Shown here: positions 1-12,465 of the stretch, piece by piece
Numbering within the stretch: position 1 is the first letter of the stretch
Layout of the letters: each line of letters opens with the position of its first letter
DNA from: Bidens hawaiensis
Lineage: Eukaryota > Streptophyta > Magnoliopsida > Asterales > Asteraceae
Length of the DNA stretch: 64,000 nucleotides
Reading direction: 5' to 3'
Assembly: GCA_021521415.1 (NCBI GenBank)
Contig: JAIQDT010000188.1
Location: 496,001 to 560,000 of the forward strand
Program-made: the position numbers and the translations under genes
Notes under the pieces: model-generated
Database searches by the model: none
Told to the model about the DNA's origin: nothing
The model's input: only the letters and a program-made list of their open reading frames with translations

Positions 1-11
1 TTATATATTTT

Positions 12-1912
12 TGTAAGGCCCCGATCCGGGTGCCCTACTTGGACATTGGATTTACTCATAAATACAGTTATAAATATCATAGTGAATTAAAACTTTTCGT
101 GGAATATAAAACTTCAACATATGTTACATAATCATTCAAATTTTTTTGTAACAATAAAACATTTGTCTTTAAACATAATATAAAAATTCAGATTAAAACA
201 TCACAACATTTTTCTAAAGATGCCAACATCTTCAGTCTAATGCAATGTGTCTTCAATCAAGTCAGCTGCCTTAGCCTATTCACCTGCATGCATACTAAAA
301 GTCAGCTATGCTAAGTGAGTTCTAGTTAATCAGGCAACATATGATACGTTCATATACTGCATACTTATCCTGTTTATCTTCTTTTGTACACACATAAGTA
401 TATACCTTCTTTCTTACTTTCATACCTTCATTCTTTCATGTTTCATTTTACTTTACATACATAATATTACGTTTTAAAGAGCCTTCCGCCCTATAACCTC
501 ACATATATTATAAGGGTCTGGTCTCTATCCTCTTAGATATTATAAGGGTATGGTCCCTTCTTTCCATTTGCTCATACCTTCATACATATATTTCTTCATA
601 CTATCAATCATATAATTAATTACATACTTTACTATATCATTCATACATACTTTATAAAACATTCACATAACATACACTTACCACTTAAGGTAAGTGTGTT
701 AACTAGTCACATTGAGTATGCACACAGCCCCGAAGACATAACAAATAAATGGGGCTAGAAAATCACATGTGTCATGTTCTTCTCTGAGTTAATGGTAACA
801 CTAAAAATTCATCAGAAAAAATAAAGTTTGAACTAATCTAATCAAATGGATCCTATTCTAATAGAATGAATTTCTTTCTAATCGAATGGATTTCAATCTA
901 ATCGAATGGACTTTAATCTAATCGAATGGATTTTAATCTAATCGAATGGATTTCAATCTAATCGAATGGACTTCAATCTAATCGAATGGACTTCAATCTA
1001 ATCGAATGGATTTCAATCTAACCGAATAACCATTCGATTCGAGTACTATTAAATTCAATTCGATTACATTTCAATTCAATGCGACTACTTTTCTAATTGA
1101 TTCGGTTACTTTCTGATTCGATTACTTCTCTAACCGATTCGATTACTTCCTGATTCGATTACTTCTCGATTCGGTTACTTCCTAATTCGATTACTTTTCT
1201 AATCGATTCAATTACTTCTGATTCGATTACTTTTCTTTTGAATCATTTCACTTAAGGGATCGATTCATATATGGTTTCCATTCTCGTTACTTTCCGGCCT
1301 TCCCTTCGACTCGTTTTGCCCATCTTCCATAAGAAACGAGCCTTGGTCCATAACAGCATCTTTTTCTTGCACAAACTCGGTCCAAACGTTACCCGTTTCT
1401 ACCGCTGCATTCAAAATATCTTATTTACGTTCAAGTTAACATTTTTCTCGTGTAAAAATGCCCGATTTTCCCTAGTATCAAATCTTAGGGAAAACCAACC
1501 TTAAAAGTGTAACCTTTAATCTAAAATGTACTTTTTTGGTTCACTTCAAGCTACCGGTTTGATACCACACGTGATTATGGATGCGTTTCTTGCTTGTATA
1601 ACGAATATCTAACACAAACTCTTCTTGGTTTGGAATTGGATCTAAGCCGAAATGGAAGAGGAGTGTTTGTGTGTGTTTTTGAGTGTGTAGGGAGGCAAGG
1701 TTTATAGAAATGAGGGTTTTAGGGTTTTAGGGATGTTTAAGGGGTTTATATACCCTTAAATCCATGGACATAAGAACCATCACCATCCCTTATTACATCT
1801 TTTATTGACAAAGCTCACACTCTAATATTTTTATCTAACTTAACTAAATAATAACACGCTATGAATTAAACGAAATTCATTTATTTATTATTATTAAAAG
1901 TAGGATGTTACA
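12..1912 (-). mobile_element. Solo LTR, Gypsy-type, GGGGCCTTACA-ended family
   Basis: On the plus strand the unit opens TGTAAGGCCCCG and closes GATGTTACA, the terminal bases of an LTR read on the minus strand. The same ends bound the copy at 61008-62682, and a third partial copy starts at 46474. A TATA-like ATATAAA lies on the minus strand at about 1746-1755, so transcription would run toward lower coordinates. No primer-binding site or coding region adjoins, hence a solo LTR. The flanks (ATTTT at 7-11, TTTAA after the end) do not form a clean target duplication, so the exact ends are less certain than for 61008-62682. Confidence 0.65.
838..1025. repeat. 20-bp tandem array inside the LTR
   Basis: About nine direct copies of a 20-bp unit close to CTAATCGAATGGATTTCAAT lie head to tail. 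The copies on the left are more diverged. A looser run of GATTCGATTACTT-like units continues to about 1245. The array lies in the part of the LTR downstream of its TATA-like box on the minus strand. It is not shared with the sister LTR at 61008-62682, which carries a different repeat at the same place. Confidence 0.85.
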
Positions 1913-2456
1913 TTTAAAAAAAAACTCGAATAACCCGACCCGATTAACTCGAAACCCAATCAGGTTGACCCGATGAACACCCCTACATGTGAGTGTTCTC
2001 GTGGAAGAGTTGAGATCCTTTTACCGTTGGAGGTCTGGTGGTATTTATAGCCGGATGGGAGGAGATAAGATATGGGTCGCCTACCATGTCAGAAAATCCA
2101 CCAATCAGAGAACTTGCACGTGCTTAAGGAAAGTTGGTGAATAAAGTAGCTGACTGATGGCGACATTTGTACTATGTAGTACTATTGACGATGCGCTGTC
2201 AACTTCCAATTGGTTGGAAGTCCTTTTTGATGAGATACTTCCTTTTTGCACTATACCTAGGAAGATCTTTGGAGTCAACCTTCCCCGAATGTTAGAGAAT
2301 GATTGATGCACGGAATTTGTCCATCAGCACCATGTACTTTTGTACTTAAAGCTTGACTATCCCGCAAAATTGTTTAGGCCTGCCTGTGTAAGCTTCTGAT
2401 GTCTCTTTTAGGTGGGCGTGAGACCCCACGTCTTCCATAACTTATTTTGAGTGGAT
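1913..2456. other. No gene seen; repeat debris
   Basis: Between the solo LTR and the next LTR I see no coding region. A terminus TGAACACCCCTA at 1974-1985 matches the end of the hAT-type MITE at 51854-52642, so 1913-1985 is probably a truncated relative of that family. The remainder is unrecognised. Confidence 0.5.
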
Positions 2457-3609
2457 TGATGACCGTCGTTTGAGTCAATCAAAAACCTAATTATTCTAAA
2501 TAGTTAGAGCAAGTAGGGTATCGTATCACAAGGAGTATGTGGTCAATGAGATTCGTGTAACGGATTCAATATTATGAAGTACTGGTTTTTAGTGCTGATC
2601 ACACAAGCAATAGTTTGAATTAAGAGAACTAAGCAACGAGCAAGCAAACGAGTATGTAGTTTACAAAGCAAACCACACCCGGGAATTCAAGTAAGCAACC
2701 AAACAGTATCTCATGCAACCTAACAGATTGATTATCAACGATTAACTGAAAACTGATCGACCGGACAAAACCTTAGACGTCAACAATTACTTTACACACG
2801 GCACTGGTTATCAAACAGTCCTTGCCAGTGTGACTCAGTTAAGGGTAATTGTACATTTTATTGTATTCAATCTAACCAAACAGTTATATGACTAATTATC
2901 TAGCAACTGGTAACAGATCGTTCAGACCAACGTAAACCTAAACCAACCGAACACACAGAAATACTAAATATCAATAATCATATATCAATCATCAATAACA
3001 AAACATAAGTATTCTTAATCACATGAGAAAAACTGTAAATGTTACAAACTATACATCCCGGGTGCGATTCTAAGAGATTAGCCAAGCCTTGACATCATTG
3101 AATCTTCAATATGGATGATAGAAATCATATGTAGGATCTTGACACGAGCTAGGATGGTGGAAATCGCCTATAGGACTGCTGGAAACGCCTCTTGTTCGTA
3201 AAAACCGAGTTAGGGTTCTTGAGAATGAAAAATATTATTTAACCTAAATTTCCCGTCTGAGCATCCCATCGCGATACGCGATGGGGTCTTCAACGGTCCA
3301 TCGCGTATCGCGATGGACCAGGAAAGTCAACAAACAAATTAAACCCATAGCGATACGCTATGGGCCTTCAGCCAAGCCCATTGCGTATCGCGATGGGCCG
3401 TGTCATCAGCAAACTTCTTACTTTGTCTAGTTTCGCGTGCTGGACATCCCGGGTCTTCATACCGTGTCACCACAGGTCCAAATTATGCACTTTAACATCT
3501 GTGACCTGAAATCCCGTAATACACGTATGAAGTATCGAAAGTTCTAGAATAAACAGTTAAAACTAAATAATAAACAAACTAAAACATATTAAATTAACCG
3601 GCCATCACA
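2457..3609 (-). repeat. Putative 3' LTR of the Athila-like element
   Basis: On the minus strand a purine tract AAGTGTGGGGA (complement of 3610-3620) is followed directly by TGTGATGG, a typical PPT/LTR junction. The far end is proposed at 2457 because TGATGACC there gives a CA-ended LTR of about 1.15 kb with short inverted termini. No second LTR is present to confirm the outer edge. It contains four CGCG hairpins (3265-3397). Confidence 0.55.
3265..3397. repeat. Cluster of four CGCG hairpin motifs
   Basis: Four near-perfect 21-nt inverted repeats occur at 3265-3285, 3297-3317, 3344-3364 and 3377-3397. The first has arms CCCATCGCG and CGCGATGGG around ATA. The third reads CCCATAGCG-ATA-CGCTATGGG, so both arms changed together and the stem is kept. 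Related motifs recur at 8013-8222, in the Gypsy LTR from 49663 and in its 3' partner from 57766. Function unknown. Confidence 0.85.
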
Positions 3610-5670
3610 TCCCCACACTTATCTTTTGCTTGCCCTCAAGCAAAACTCTAAAGCAAACATCGACCTCCATCATAGGTATGTAGATTATCGCCATTAATAC
3701 TAGTAAGGTTTAAGGTCATACCCAGTTTCCCAGACTGACGCTGTTTTTAGATTGACATCTCACAAATACGGTTAAATGCTATAATAAAAACAATAGAGCC
3801 GCCCAGACAGGTGTACTTTGTTTCCGGTTAAGGCACACATGCTCATACCACTCGTAATATAACATCTCTCCTCTCGGTTTAATATATAGACTAGCCAAAG
3901 ATGTGCCAGTATCACTCAACTCTCAATATCACTCGTAAGTACATATTAATCCATCAAGCTGCTTTAGCACAAATGCAAATCAAGTGATCATTAAAAGGGT
4001 TGTAACAGGGCCAGGTGTAAGGGTATGGAAGGGAAATATTTAAGTAGCTCAAACAATCCGACCCGGCTTATTACAAAACATCTAAATAAACGAAACTAAA
4101 GTACAACTAACTAACTGATTATATACATCTAAATAAACAAACTATCAACATACTGATTTCACAATTTTTTTTACACAAACGAACTACAGAATACATAACT
4201 GAATATAAACAGACATCTTTTTGTCTTTTTCTCAATTTTTTTAAGAATAATGACGTGATGCTTAACAATGGATCAAATACAAATACAAGAACAAAAACAA
4301 GAACAATTACAGTTACAAATAAACCTAGTAAGCCGGATTGTCTCGTAACATAATGTCGGGGTTAAACAAACGAAAAATAAGTCCAAGAAATGTTTTCTTA
4401 GGGACCCAACCCCCCGCCCCTCACATTACCCACGCTCATATGTATAATGTATGAGGCCCAACCCCCCAGTACCCACACTCTCGCTCATCCAGATGAGGCT
4501 TAACCTAATTGCCTCTATCACTTTTGCATTTTGCCAACTACGATCCCGTAATCCATGAACATCAGTGAAAGCACTCAAATAACATGTGTGTACTATATAT
4601 TATATGTGTATTATATATATTTGGGTCAACTCACACACGTACCGAAGGAATAGGGTTCACGATATAAACATGTGTACATGTCCCCATGACTCGTTATCCC
4701 CGCCTAAACGACCCCATTTTCAACTTCTCGTAATAAAAACATTTGTTAGCAAGACTAATGAGACGCTAAAAAACCAACCATGACCAGAAACCTATGACTT
4801 GGCATTAATGGAAATAATTAACAGTTAACTACTTTGGTTTCTGAACACTCTTCGAGGTACAATCGGGCTAAAATTTTTCAAAATTTCCCCCATCCCCACA
4901 CTTGAGGTTTACATTGTCCTCAAAGTTAACAAAAATGATAAAACGATTAATGAACATTTGAGGGACGGGGTTGAAATTGACTTTTTGATTATTAAGCAAT
5001 TTTAAAATTTCGGGGCTCATGTGTGGCGGTTCTACTAACAATTATAAAATTACACTTTTAACATTTTAAAGTAATAAAAACAAAATAAATTATGAAACTG
5101 AAATCACCTGATATCAACGTAACTGGAGAAGGCCAAGTCGGCTCGTGAACTCTCATAAACACTCGTATACTCTCTTGTCATCCAATTACTAAACTAACAA
5201 TCGAACCTGCAAAATCTCGAGACGTGTAAAAGCAAGCTTCTCACAAGTGTAAGACATAGGTCTTTTAAGAGTTATGAAAATGAATATTTATTAATTTTAT
5301 TAAAACAATTACCGAGCCAAATTAAGTCGTTTCATAAGAAATTATATTAAGTTAGTTAAAAAAATGTTAAAAGACCTAACTCACTTTCGTAGGAATCACG
5401 ATTGCATTTAGCGTATGCAACAAGCCCTGTAAACCCCCCGGTAGCCCGGGAGGGCGAGTGGGGTCTCGTGAGGGTTTATAGCGAACAACACCCACAAAGT
5501 TCGGTTACAACAAAATATACAATTAAATCAAGCACAGCAGCAATCAAAAGATATATAAACATATAAGCCCAACCAGTTACCCAAACATGATTCCCCAATA
5601 TATAATATAATATAATACAGACCATGATACTAAGAAAAACAAAATAAAGTGAAAAAGGGTAACCAAAAAG
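3610..5670 (-). other. Untranslated 3' region of the Athila-like element
   Basis: About 2 kb of AT-rich sequence lies between the env-position ORF and the 3' LTR, with no convincing ORF. Purine tracts occur on the minus strand at 3610-3620 (adjoining the LTR) and near 4891-4905 (complement of CCCCATCCCCACACTTG). The second resembles an additional internal polypurine tract. Confidence 0.55.
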
Positions 5671-7019
5671 CTACTGTACTGGCGGATCATCATCTACCTC
5701 GTCCTGCGGATCCACTGGCGGGTCCACTGTAATGATCAATGACTGTGGGAGCGGTACCTGCGAAGCAACAAACAATAAACGAAAGTAGTCATCATGGCGG
5801 GCCAAGGTCTGTAAAATCTGTTGCTGCTGCTGGTAAATCATAGCCAATGTGACTGGCTGCTGCGGCTGTGAAGATGATGATGATGATGATGCCTGTCTCG
5901 GCTGATGCTGCTGCTGCGGTCGCTCAATGCGTGGGACCCGAATATGCTGACGATGAGTCGGAATCCCCCGCTGCATGGCCACGTCAGCTGCAGTACCCTC
6001 TGGTGGTGGTACCTGTGGTCCCTGTCGGACTGGGATGAGTACCGGTGGATCGTCATAAGTACATATCTCGATCCTCTGAGTATCTGCCAACGAAAACGGC
6101 TGTAGCCGGGCCCAGAGTGAAGTAATCTACCGGATATCTATCAAATACACCCAATCTCTCTCCAATCCTGGTAATATACGGCCCCAATGCTAACTGGGCC
6201 GATGCACCATGTATACTCTGGACTCGTGCGAACGATGTAAGAAGCAGCATTGCGATGTTGGCCTCCCTGCTGTTTATCATGGAAAGGAGGAACAACAAAT
6301 CGAAGCTGCTACACTTATCACGGCCCGAATAACGGCCAGCGATAGTGTAAGCAACGATGCGGTGTAAGTATCGGTGGACGGGGTTCCTGATAGCAGATGC
6401 CACCACAGAACTGGAATGGGCCCCGTCCGCTTTCTGCCCCCAAAACTGAGCCAGATCAGGCTCAGTGAACCAAAACGGTCGACCCTGCTGCTGATGTGTC
6501 GTATAACCGCGAAAGCTCTGTAAAAACGCGGGAGCCTGAACATCCTCCCGCGTGTAGAAGCTTGTCGCCACAGCGAAATCAGGGACCGAATCTCATACAC
6601 ATGTCATCCGAGTGAGAATGACACGGCATGTGGCTCGTCGAAATCGGGGGCGGTGTATGAGAATGTCGAGTAAAACTCGCGTGTGAGCTCGACTTATGAA
6701 ATAGAGTCACACTTGAGTACTGGCCGCCACCGAGTCGACATCAATCCCTGGAGTGTGGTATCTGCCCCAGAGTACTCAATAAATCCCAATCAAACGTCCT
6801 CATACGCATAAGTTGCATACCTCTCATCCGCGTGTACCTAGTGTACTCCTCGGACGGATAAGAAAATCTAAGCACCTGATGAGGCGTGCGGTGTCCATCG
6901 CCCACGATATCTGCTCGCTCAACGCCCTCGATAATCGGCACCTCGTCACCATCGTAACGTATAGTGCGGGGTCCAGTCCTCTGTCTCTTGCGCCTCGAAG
7001 ACGCTGATGCTCCAGACAT
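5671..7019 (-). pseudogene. Env-position ORF of the Athila-like element (ATHILA ORF-1-like), broken
   Basis: Three minus-strand frames read in order: 7019-6741 starting MSGASASSRR; 6571-6053 with RNPVHRYLHR and an IAGR motif; and 6090-5671, rich in Gln, Pro and a Ser run encoded by a GAT/ATC microsatellite at 5873-5893. The middle segment resembles the ATHILA ORF-1 family of plant Gypsy elements, recalled from family knowledge and not searched. The gene lies downstream of integrase, where Athila elements carry their third ORF. The ATG at 7019-7017 is chosen because it opens the conserved frame. No signal peptide or transmembrane stretch is evident, so envelope function is not supported. At least two frame breaks separate the parts. 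Confidence 0.6.
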
Positions 7020-7055
7020 ATCTGTAAAATCAAACAAGTAAGTTAGATATGTCAA

Positions 7056-8531
7056 CGGTCAATGTGGTGACAACCGCATAGCATTTCGGTCGCGGCTGTC
7101 CCACATAATTAAATAATATTATAATATTAACAAAATAATAAAAATAAAAATAAATAAAGACGAAAAATTCGGGGACACCCTGTGCATATTTCTAAAAACC
7201 AGATTAACCCGCTCGAATGGAGATTTAGTACGGATGGGTAATCAATTAACAATTCAAACTCTAACGGTATCCCCGAGACTCGATTAACAAAACACAACCA
7301 AACAAAACAAAAGATTAACACAAACTGACTAACAGTCTCGAAAAACGTGCAAAGCAAACAACAATATGTGGAGTTGGGTTTTGAAATATTAATAAAATAT
7401 TTTAAAAATACGTTCACATAAATCGTTTAATATCGAACAAACACTATCATTAGTTTCATAATAAAATAATGATTTTTAACTGTGAACATCAAAACCCGAC
7501 TCGTCACATTGAACAATCCCGATTAGTCAACCGAATAACCAACCCGCACATACCCGATAAACCTAACAAATCTAGCATCCCGACTTTCCAACCCGAATGA
7601 ACCCACTAATAACCCGACAACCATAATGATACCGAAATAAAATAAGAATACTAAATCAACATACCTTGTCGTCAGTTAACTGAGGAATAATAATAACAAT
7701 GGGCGGCGTGTGGTGATGAATAGACGACAGTGGCCGGAAGTGGTGGTGCCGGAAAGAGGGTACGGCGGTGGTAGGTAGACGGCGGGGTAGAAGTAGTGAA
7801 CGGTGGATGGTTGTTGGTGTCGGTGGTGGGATGAACGACGGGGTAGTGGTGCGGCAGTGGTGGGGGTTTGGTGGTGGGGTTGCGGTGGTTGTTTAATGGT
7901 GGTGGTGGGTGGAATTCGTGGGAGAGAAGGAGAAGACGGGAAGACAGAGAAGAAGACGAGAAGAAAGAAAGAAAGAAGACGGTTTTAAAGAAATGAATCG
8001 GTCAAAACCCGACCCATCGCGATACGTGATGGGTCAAATGGTGCCCATAGCGATACGCCGCCCAAAACATATTTTAATTAGGGTTTCACCACATAGCGAT
8101 GCACGATGGGATAGGGTGTGACGTCATCGCGTATCGCGATGGCGTCATTAGCCAGCAGATGCCAACCTCCATCGCGATACGCGATGGGGGTAATAACAAG
8201 CACATCGCGATACGCGATGGGACATGTTACAGAAAATAATTTTATTAGTAAAATGCTGCTTTCGGCATCCCGGCATCACCCCTAGACACGTGCAAAACCC
8301 AAAATACTGTTACATACCTGGAATACGTGTGCAAACAATGCTTACCGAACTTTTCTATTTTCTGAATCTTCAACGAACTTCCCCACACTTGGTGTTTACT
8401 GCACAAAACTCGAGACGACACTAAGTACAAGACTCAATAAAATAAAAACAAACTGGAAAGACACTTACCAACCCCGGGTTGCCTCCCGTAAGCGCTGAAT
8501 TTAAAGTCTACAGCTCGACAATGCATCGAAC
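7056..8531. other. Spacer between integrase and env-position ORF, with CGCG hairpins
   Basis: No coding region is supported here. GT/GGTGG-rich sequence runs from 7690 to 7920. Six CGCG inverted repeats or degenerate forms follow between 8013 and 8222, for example arms ATCGCG and CGCGAT at 8170-8187 and 8203-8219. A purine tract on the minus strand near 8378-8392 (complement of CTTCCCCACACTTGG) resembles the PPT beside the LTR. Confidence 0.6.
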
Positions 8532-11184
8532 TCAGTTATCTTCATAAACCGGTGAAGTTACAATAAAATTCACCGATTCCTCATCCTGCTCGTGTATGTC
8601 CTTCATCTCCAAATATGGCTTCATTCTATAGCCATTTACCACTTGTCTCAAATGATCATCAAAATCTTCAATCTCGTACTGACCATGATTCCCGATTCTT
8701 ACAATCGAGTACGGTCCTGTACACTTACTTCTTAGCTTGCCCGGGAAGAGTTTCATTCTCGTGTTGTACAACCATACTCGTTGATCAACTTCAAAATCCT
8801 TCAACCGGATATTAGCATCATGAACTTTCTTCATCTTTGCCTTGTAAGCGGACGCGCAATCATATGCCTCGTCTCTCAACTCCTCAATTTCGCACAAAGC
8901 CAATTTCCTCGCTTTACCTGCATCTTCATAATCCATATTAACCTGTTTAGTAGCCCAAAACGCTCTTTGTGCAATTTCAACTGGTAAATGGCAATCCTTT
9001 CCATACACAAGTCTAAGGAGTTGTTCCAATTGGCGTTTTATAAGCAGTTCGGTAGGCCCATAAAGCATCAGTCAACTTAGTTGACCAATCTTTTCGGTCC
9101 GCCCGAACGGTTTTCTGCAAAATTTGTTTAATTTGCCTATTAGAAACCTCCACTTGTCCACTTGTTTGTGGATGGTAAGGAGTTGCTATTCTGTGATCAA
9201 CACCGTATCGTTTAAGCAATTTCCCGAATTTAAAATTCTTAAAATGAGATCCCCCGTCACTTATGATAGTTTGGGGGACTCCAAATCTCGAGAAAATATT
9301 ACTTTGAACGAAATTGCAAATGACTGTATGATCATTTGTCCTAGTGAATATTGCCTCGACCCATTTAGACACATAATCAACGGCCACTAGGATATACATA
9401 TTACCATGCGAATTAGGAAACGGGCCCATGAAATCGATCCCCCAAACATCAAAAATATCAACAACAAGGATCGGGTTCAAGAGCATCTCGTCCCTCTTTG
9501 AAATACTCCCGAGTGGTTGACACTTCAAACAGTGTGTCGCAAACTCGTGAGCATCCTTAAACAAGGATGGCCAGAAGAAACCACTCGTTAAGGCTTTTCG
9601 AGCAGTTTTCTGGCCACTAAAATGACCACCACACGCAGACGAATGTGCATGTTCCAACACCGCTCTGACATCCTCCTCGGGTATGCATCGTCTGATCATC
9701 TGATCTGCACCGATTTTAAACAAATCCGTATCGTCCCAAATGTACTGTTTAGCTTGGGATATCAACTGTTTCTTCTTTCTCCTCGGCCAATGCTCTGGTA
9801 AATCACCTGCAACTTTAAAATTAACAATATGAGCAAACATGGGATTTTGTGAAACTGCCAGAATATGCTCATCTGGGAAGAATTCATTAATGGGCCCATC
9901 TGTGTCCTCATTTTCCACCATAATTCGGGACAAGTGATCTGCAACAACATTTTCACTCCCTTTCTTGTCCCGAATCTCTAGATCAAATTCCTGCAACAGC
10001 AAAACCCATCTGATAAGCCTCAGTTTTGCATCCTTTTTGTCCATGAGGTACCTGACAGCAGAATGGTCAGAATATATAATAACTTTACTACCCCAAATAT
10101 AAGACCAAAATTTATCTAGAGCATATACTACTGCTAGTAACTCCTTCTCGGTTGTGGTATAATTTAACTGAGCATCCGAGAGGGTTTTACTCGCATTGTA
10201 TATAGAAACAGGTTTCTTGTCAACCCGTTGACCCAAAACAGCCCCGACCGCATAATCACTTGCATCACACATTATTTCAAAAGGTAAACTCCAGTCAGGT
10301 GATTGCAAGATCGGGGCTTCAACTAATTTCAATTTCAAAAATTCAAACGGGGCATCCTTAAGCAATAAATTACATAAGGGTTTGGTAATGTCACTAAAAC
10401 CCTTAATAAACCGTCTATAAAACCCGGCATGCCCCAGAAATGATCTAATGCCTTTAACATTGGTGGGATGAGGTAAAGTGGAAATAACTTGGACCTTAGC
10501 CCGGTCCACCTCGATCCCTCGACTCGAAACAACATGGCCCAATACAATTCCCTCTTGGACCATGAAATGGCTCTTTTTCCAACTAAGAACCAAATTCGTT
10601 TCGACACATCTTTTCAAAACTTTTTCGAGTTGGTTTAAACATGACTCGAAAGATGTGCCGAAAATCGAAAAATCATCCATGAAAATTTCCAAAAACTCCC
10701 CCACCATATCTGAAAAGATACTCATCATGCACCTCTGAAAGGTGGCAGGGACGTTACATAACCCGAATGGCATTCGCCTAAACGCGAATGTGCCATACGG
10801 GCACGTGAACGTGGTCTTTTTCTGATCTTCAGGATGAATAGCTATCTGGTTATATCCGGAATACCCGTCTAAAAAGCAATAAAATTTTTGACCAAATAGC
10901 TTTTCAACAATTTGATCGATAAACGGAAGCGGAAGGTGATCTTTTGATGTTGCGGCATTCAGTTTACGATAATCAATACAAATGCGCCACCCGGTTACCG
11001 GCCGGGTGGCGACCTTGTTACCTGAGTCGTCCTTAACGACTTGGATGCCCGCCTTTTTCGGTATTGTCTGTGTCGGGCTCACCCACGTACTGTCTGATAT
11101 GGCAAAGATAATGCCAGCATCTAACCATTTCAGCACCTCCTTCTTCACCACTTCCCTCATGTTCGGGTAACCTCCGCTGAGCAT
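8532..11184 (-). pseudogene. Gypsy pol: reverse transcriptase, RNase H, integrase
   Basis: One long frame (11184-9013) carries RT with the catalytic FMDD motif, RNase H with [14 protein letters not shown] and the integrase N-terminus. The integrase has an HHCC-type zinc finger ending CLKC and DDE residues in GIDFMGP, SDGGSHF and the Glu of GQVEVSNRQ. An apparent 2-bp deletion near 9036-9045 shifts the frame. The integrase C-terminus continues in the 9068-8532 frame with VYGKDCHLPVE and the GPY-like segment. The 5' side is joined to the protease frame by another frameshift near 11185. The enzymatic motifs are intact within the long frame, but the polyprotein cannot be made in one piece. Confidence 0.85.
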
Positions 11185-12465
11185 CGTGCGCGGGTTTGAC
11201 AGCCAGATATATTAAAATTTTGTGCATCACAATTAAGGGACTGATTCCCTTCAAATCCGCTATGGTCCACCCGATCGCTTCTTTATTCGCAACCAGCACC
11301 GCCATCAAAGCATTTTCCTGTTCAAAAGATAAGTTAGAAGCTATAATAACAGGCAATGTATTATTCTTACCAAGAAAAGCATATTTTAAATGCTTTGGGA
11401 GCTCTTTCAGCTCGACTTTCGGTGCTTCCATCATTGATGGTTTCAACCCGATATCAATCTTCTCGGGAAGCGGTTCCCCCTGAACTGACCATGGTGGACG
11501 GTCTCTTCGCACAGCTGTGATCTCCATCTGTTTCTCTTCCTCTTCCAGCAACTTGTCTGTTTCCATCTGTAACCTATCAAACAAAAAACACTTCTCCGTT
11601 GTGCCATCCGAACTGATGACAGAGTCGTATAGCGGAATGCACTCGTCAATGACATCGGCCATAAAGCACTCGTCATCGACCGGAGAATTATTTCCACGTG
11701 TGAAAACATTAATTCTCAGCTTACGGTTACCGAATGTCATGTCAACAGTACCATTTCTACAATTGATGTTTGCATTTGCGGTAGCCAAAAATGGTCTACC
11801 GAGGATAACCGTAGGCTATTTGGTCCTTTCACCCGAAACATAATCGAGGACCAAAAAGTCAACTGGAAAGTAAAAGTCTTCCACCTTAACGATAACGTCA
11901 GTCAATATTCCTCGGGGCAGTTTCGGTGTCTGGTCAGCCAAGACAACCGTGGTGGCAGCCGCACGAAGCGGGCCAAAATCATATGGATTGTATAAACTGC
12001 CTGGGAGAATACTGATGCTAGCTCCAAGATCTAGAAGCGCCCGAGTCATTTTAAAATCGCCCACTTGAATTGGTATAATGAGCGTTCCCGGATCTTGTAA
12101 CTTTGGTGGAAGCGAACCTGAAAGAATTGCACTCACGTTATCGGTAAAATCAATCTGTTTAGGAATCTTATGACTCCTTTTCTGTGTGCACAACTCTTTC
12201 AAGTACTTAGCATAGGCGCGAATTTGTTTTATGGCATCTAAAAGAGGTATGTTAATTTTAACTTGTTTAAACGTTTCCCACATTTCTTCTTGTTGCAGGC
12301 CTCGTTTTGATGCCATCTTCGCCTTTGATGGCACCAACAAAGCATCGGGATATGGAACAGTTTTCACCTTTTCCTTATCCTTAGTGTTATTGGTGTCATC
12401 CTTCGGAACCGATTTGTTATTTTTAGTTTCACTTTGGTTAGGTTTATTTAATTCAATCGGTTCCG
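11033..12465 (-). pseudogene. Gypsy protease and linker to RT
   Basis: The frame 12367-11816 contains the aspartic protease segment with ALLDLGASISILPGS, the DLGAS form typical of Athila relatives. An in-frame TAG at 11818-11816 interrupts the conserved stretch that continues as VILGRPFLATANANI. The frame 11788-11033 then carries an acidic linker, and its last ~50 codons run out of register with RT. A 1-bp loss near 12455 separates protease from gag. Confidence 0.75.

Noticed and set aside
838..1025. CRISPR-like regular array
   Set aside because: Contiguous 20-bp units with no spacers, in plant repeat DNA; a minisatellite.
5873..5893. Poly-Ser run as a functional domain
   Set aside because: It is a trinucleotide microsatellite within a broken ORF.
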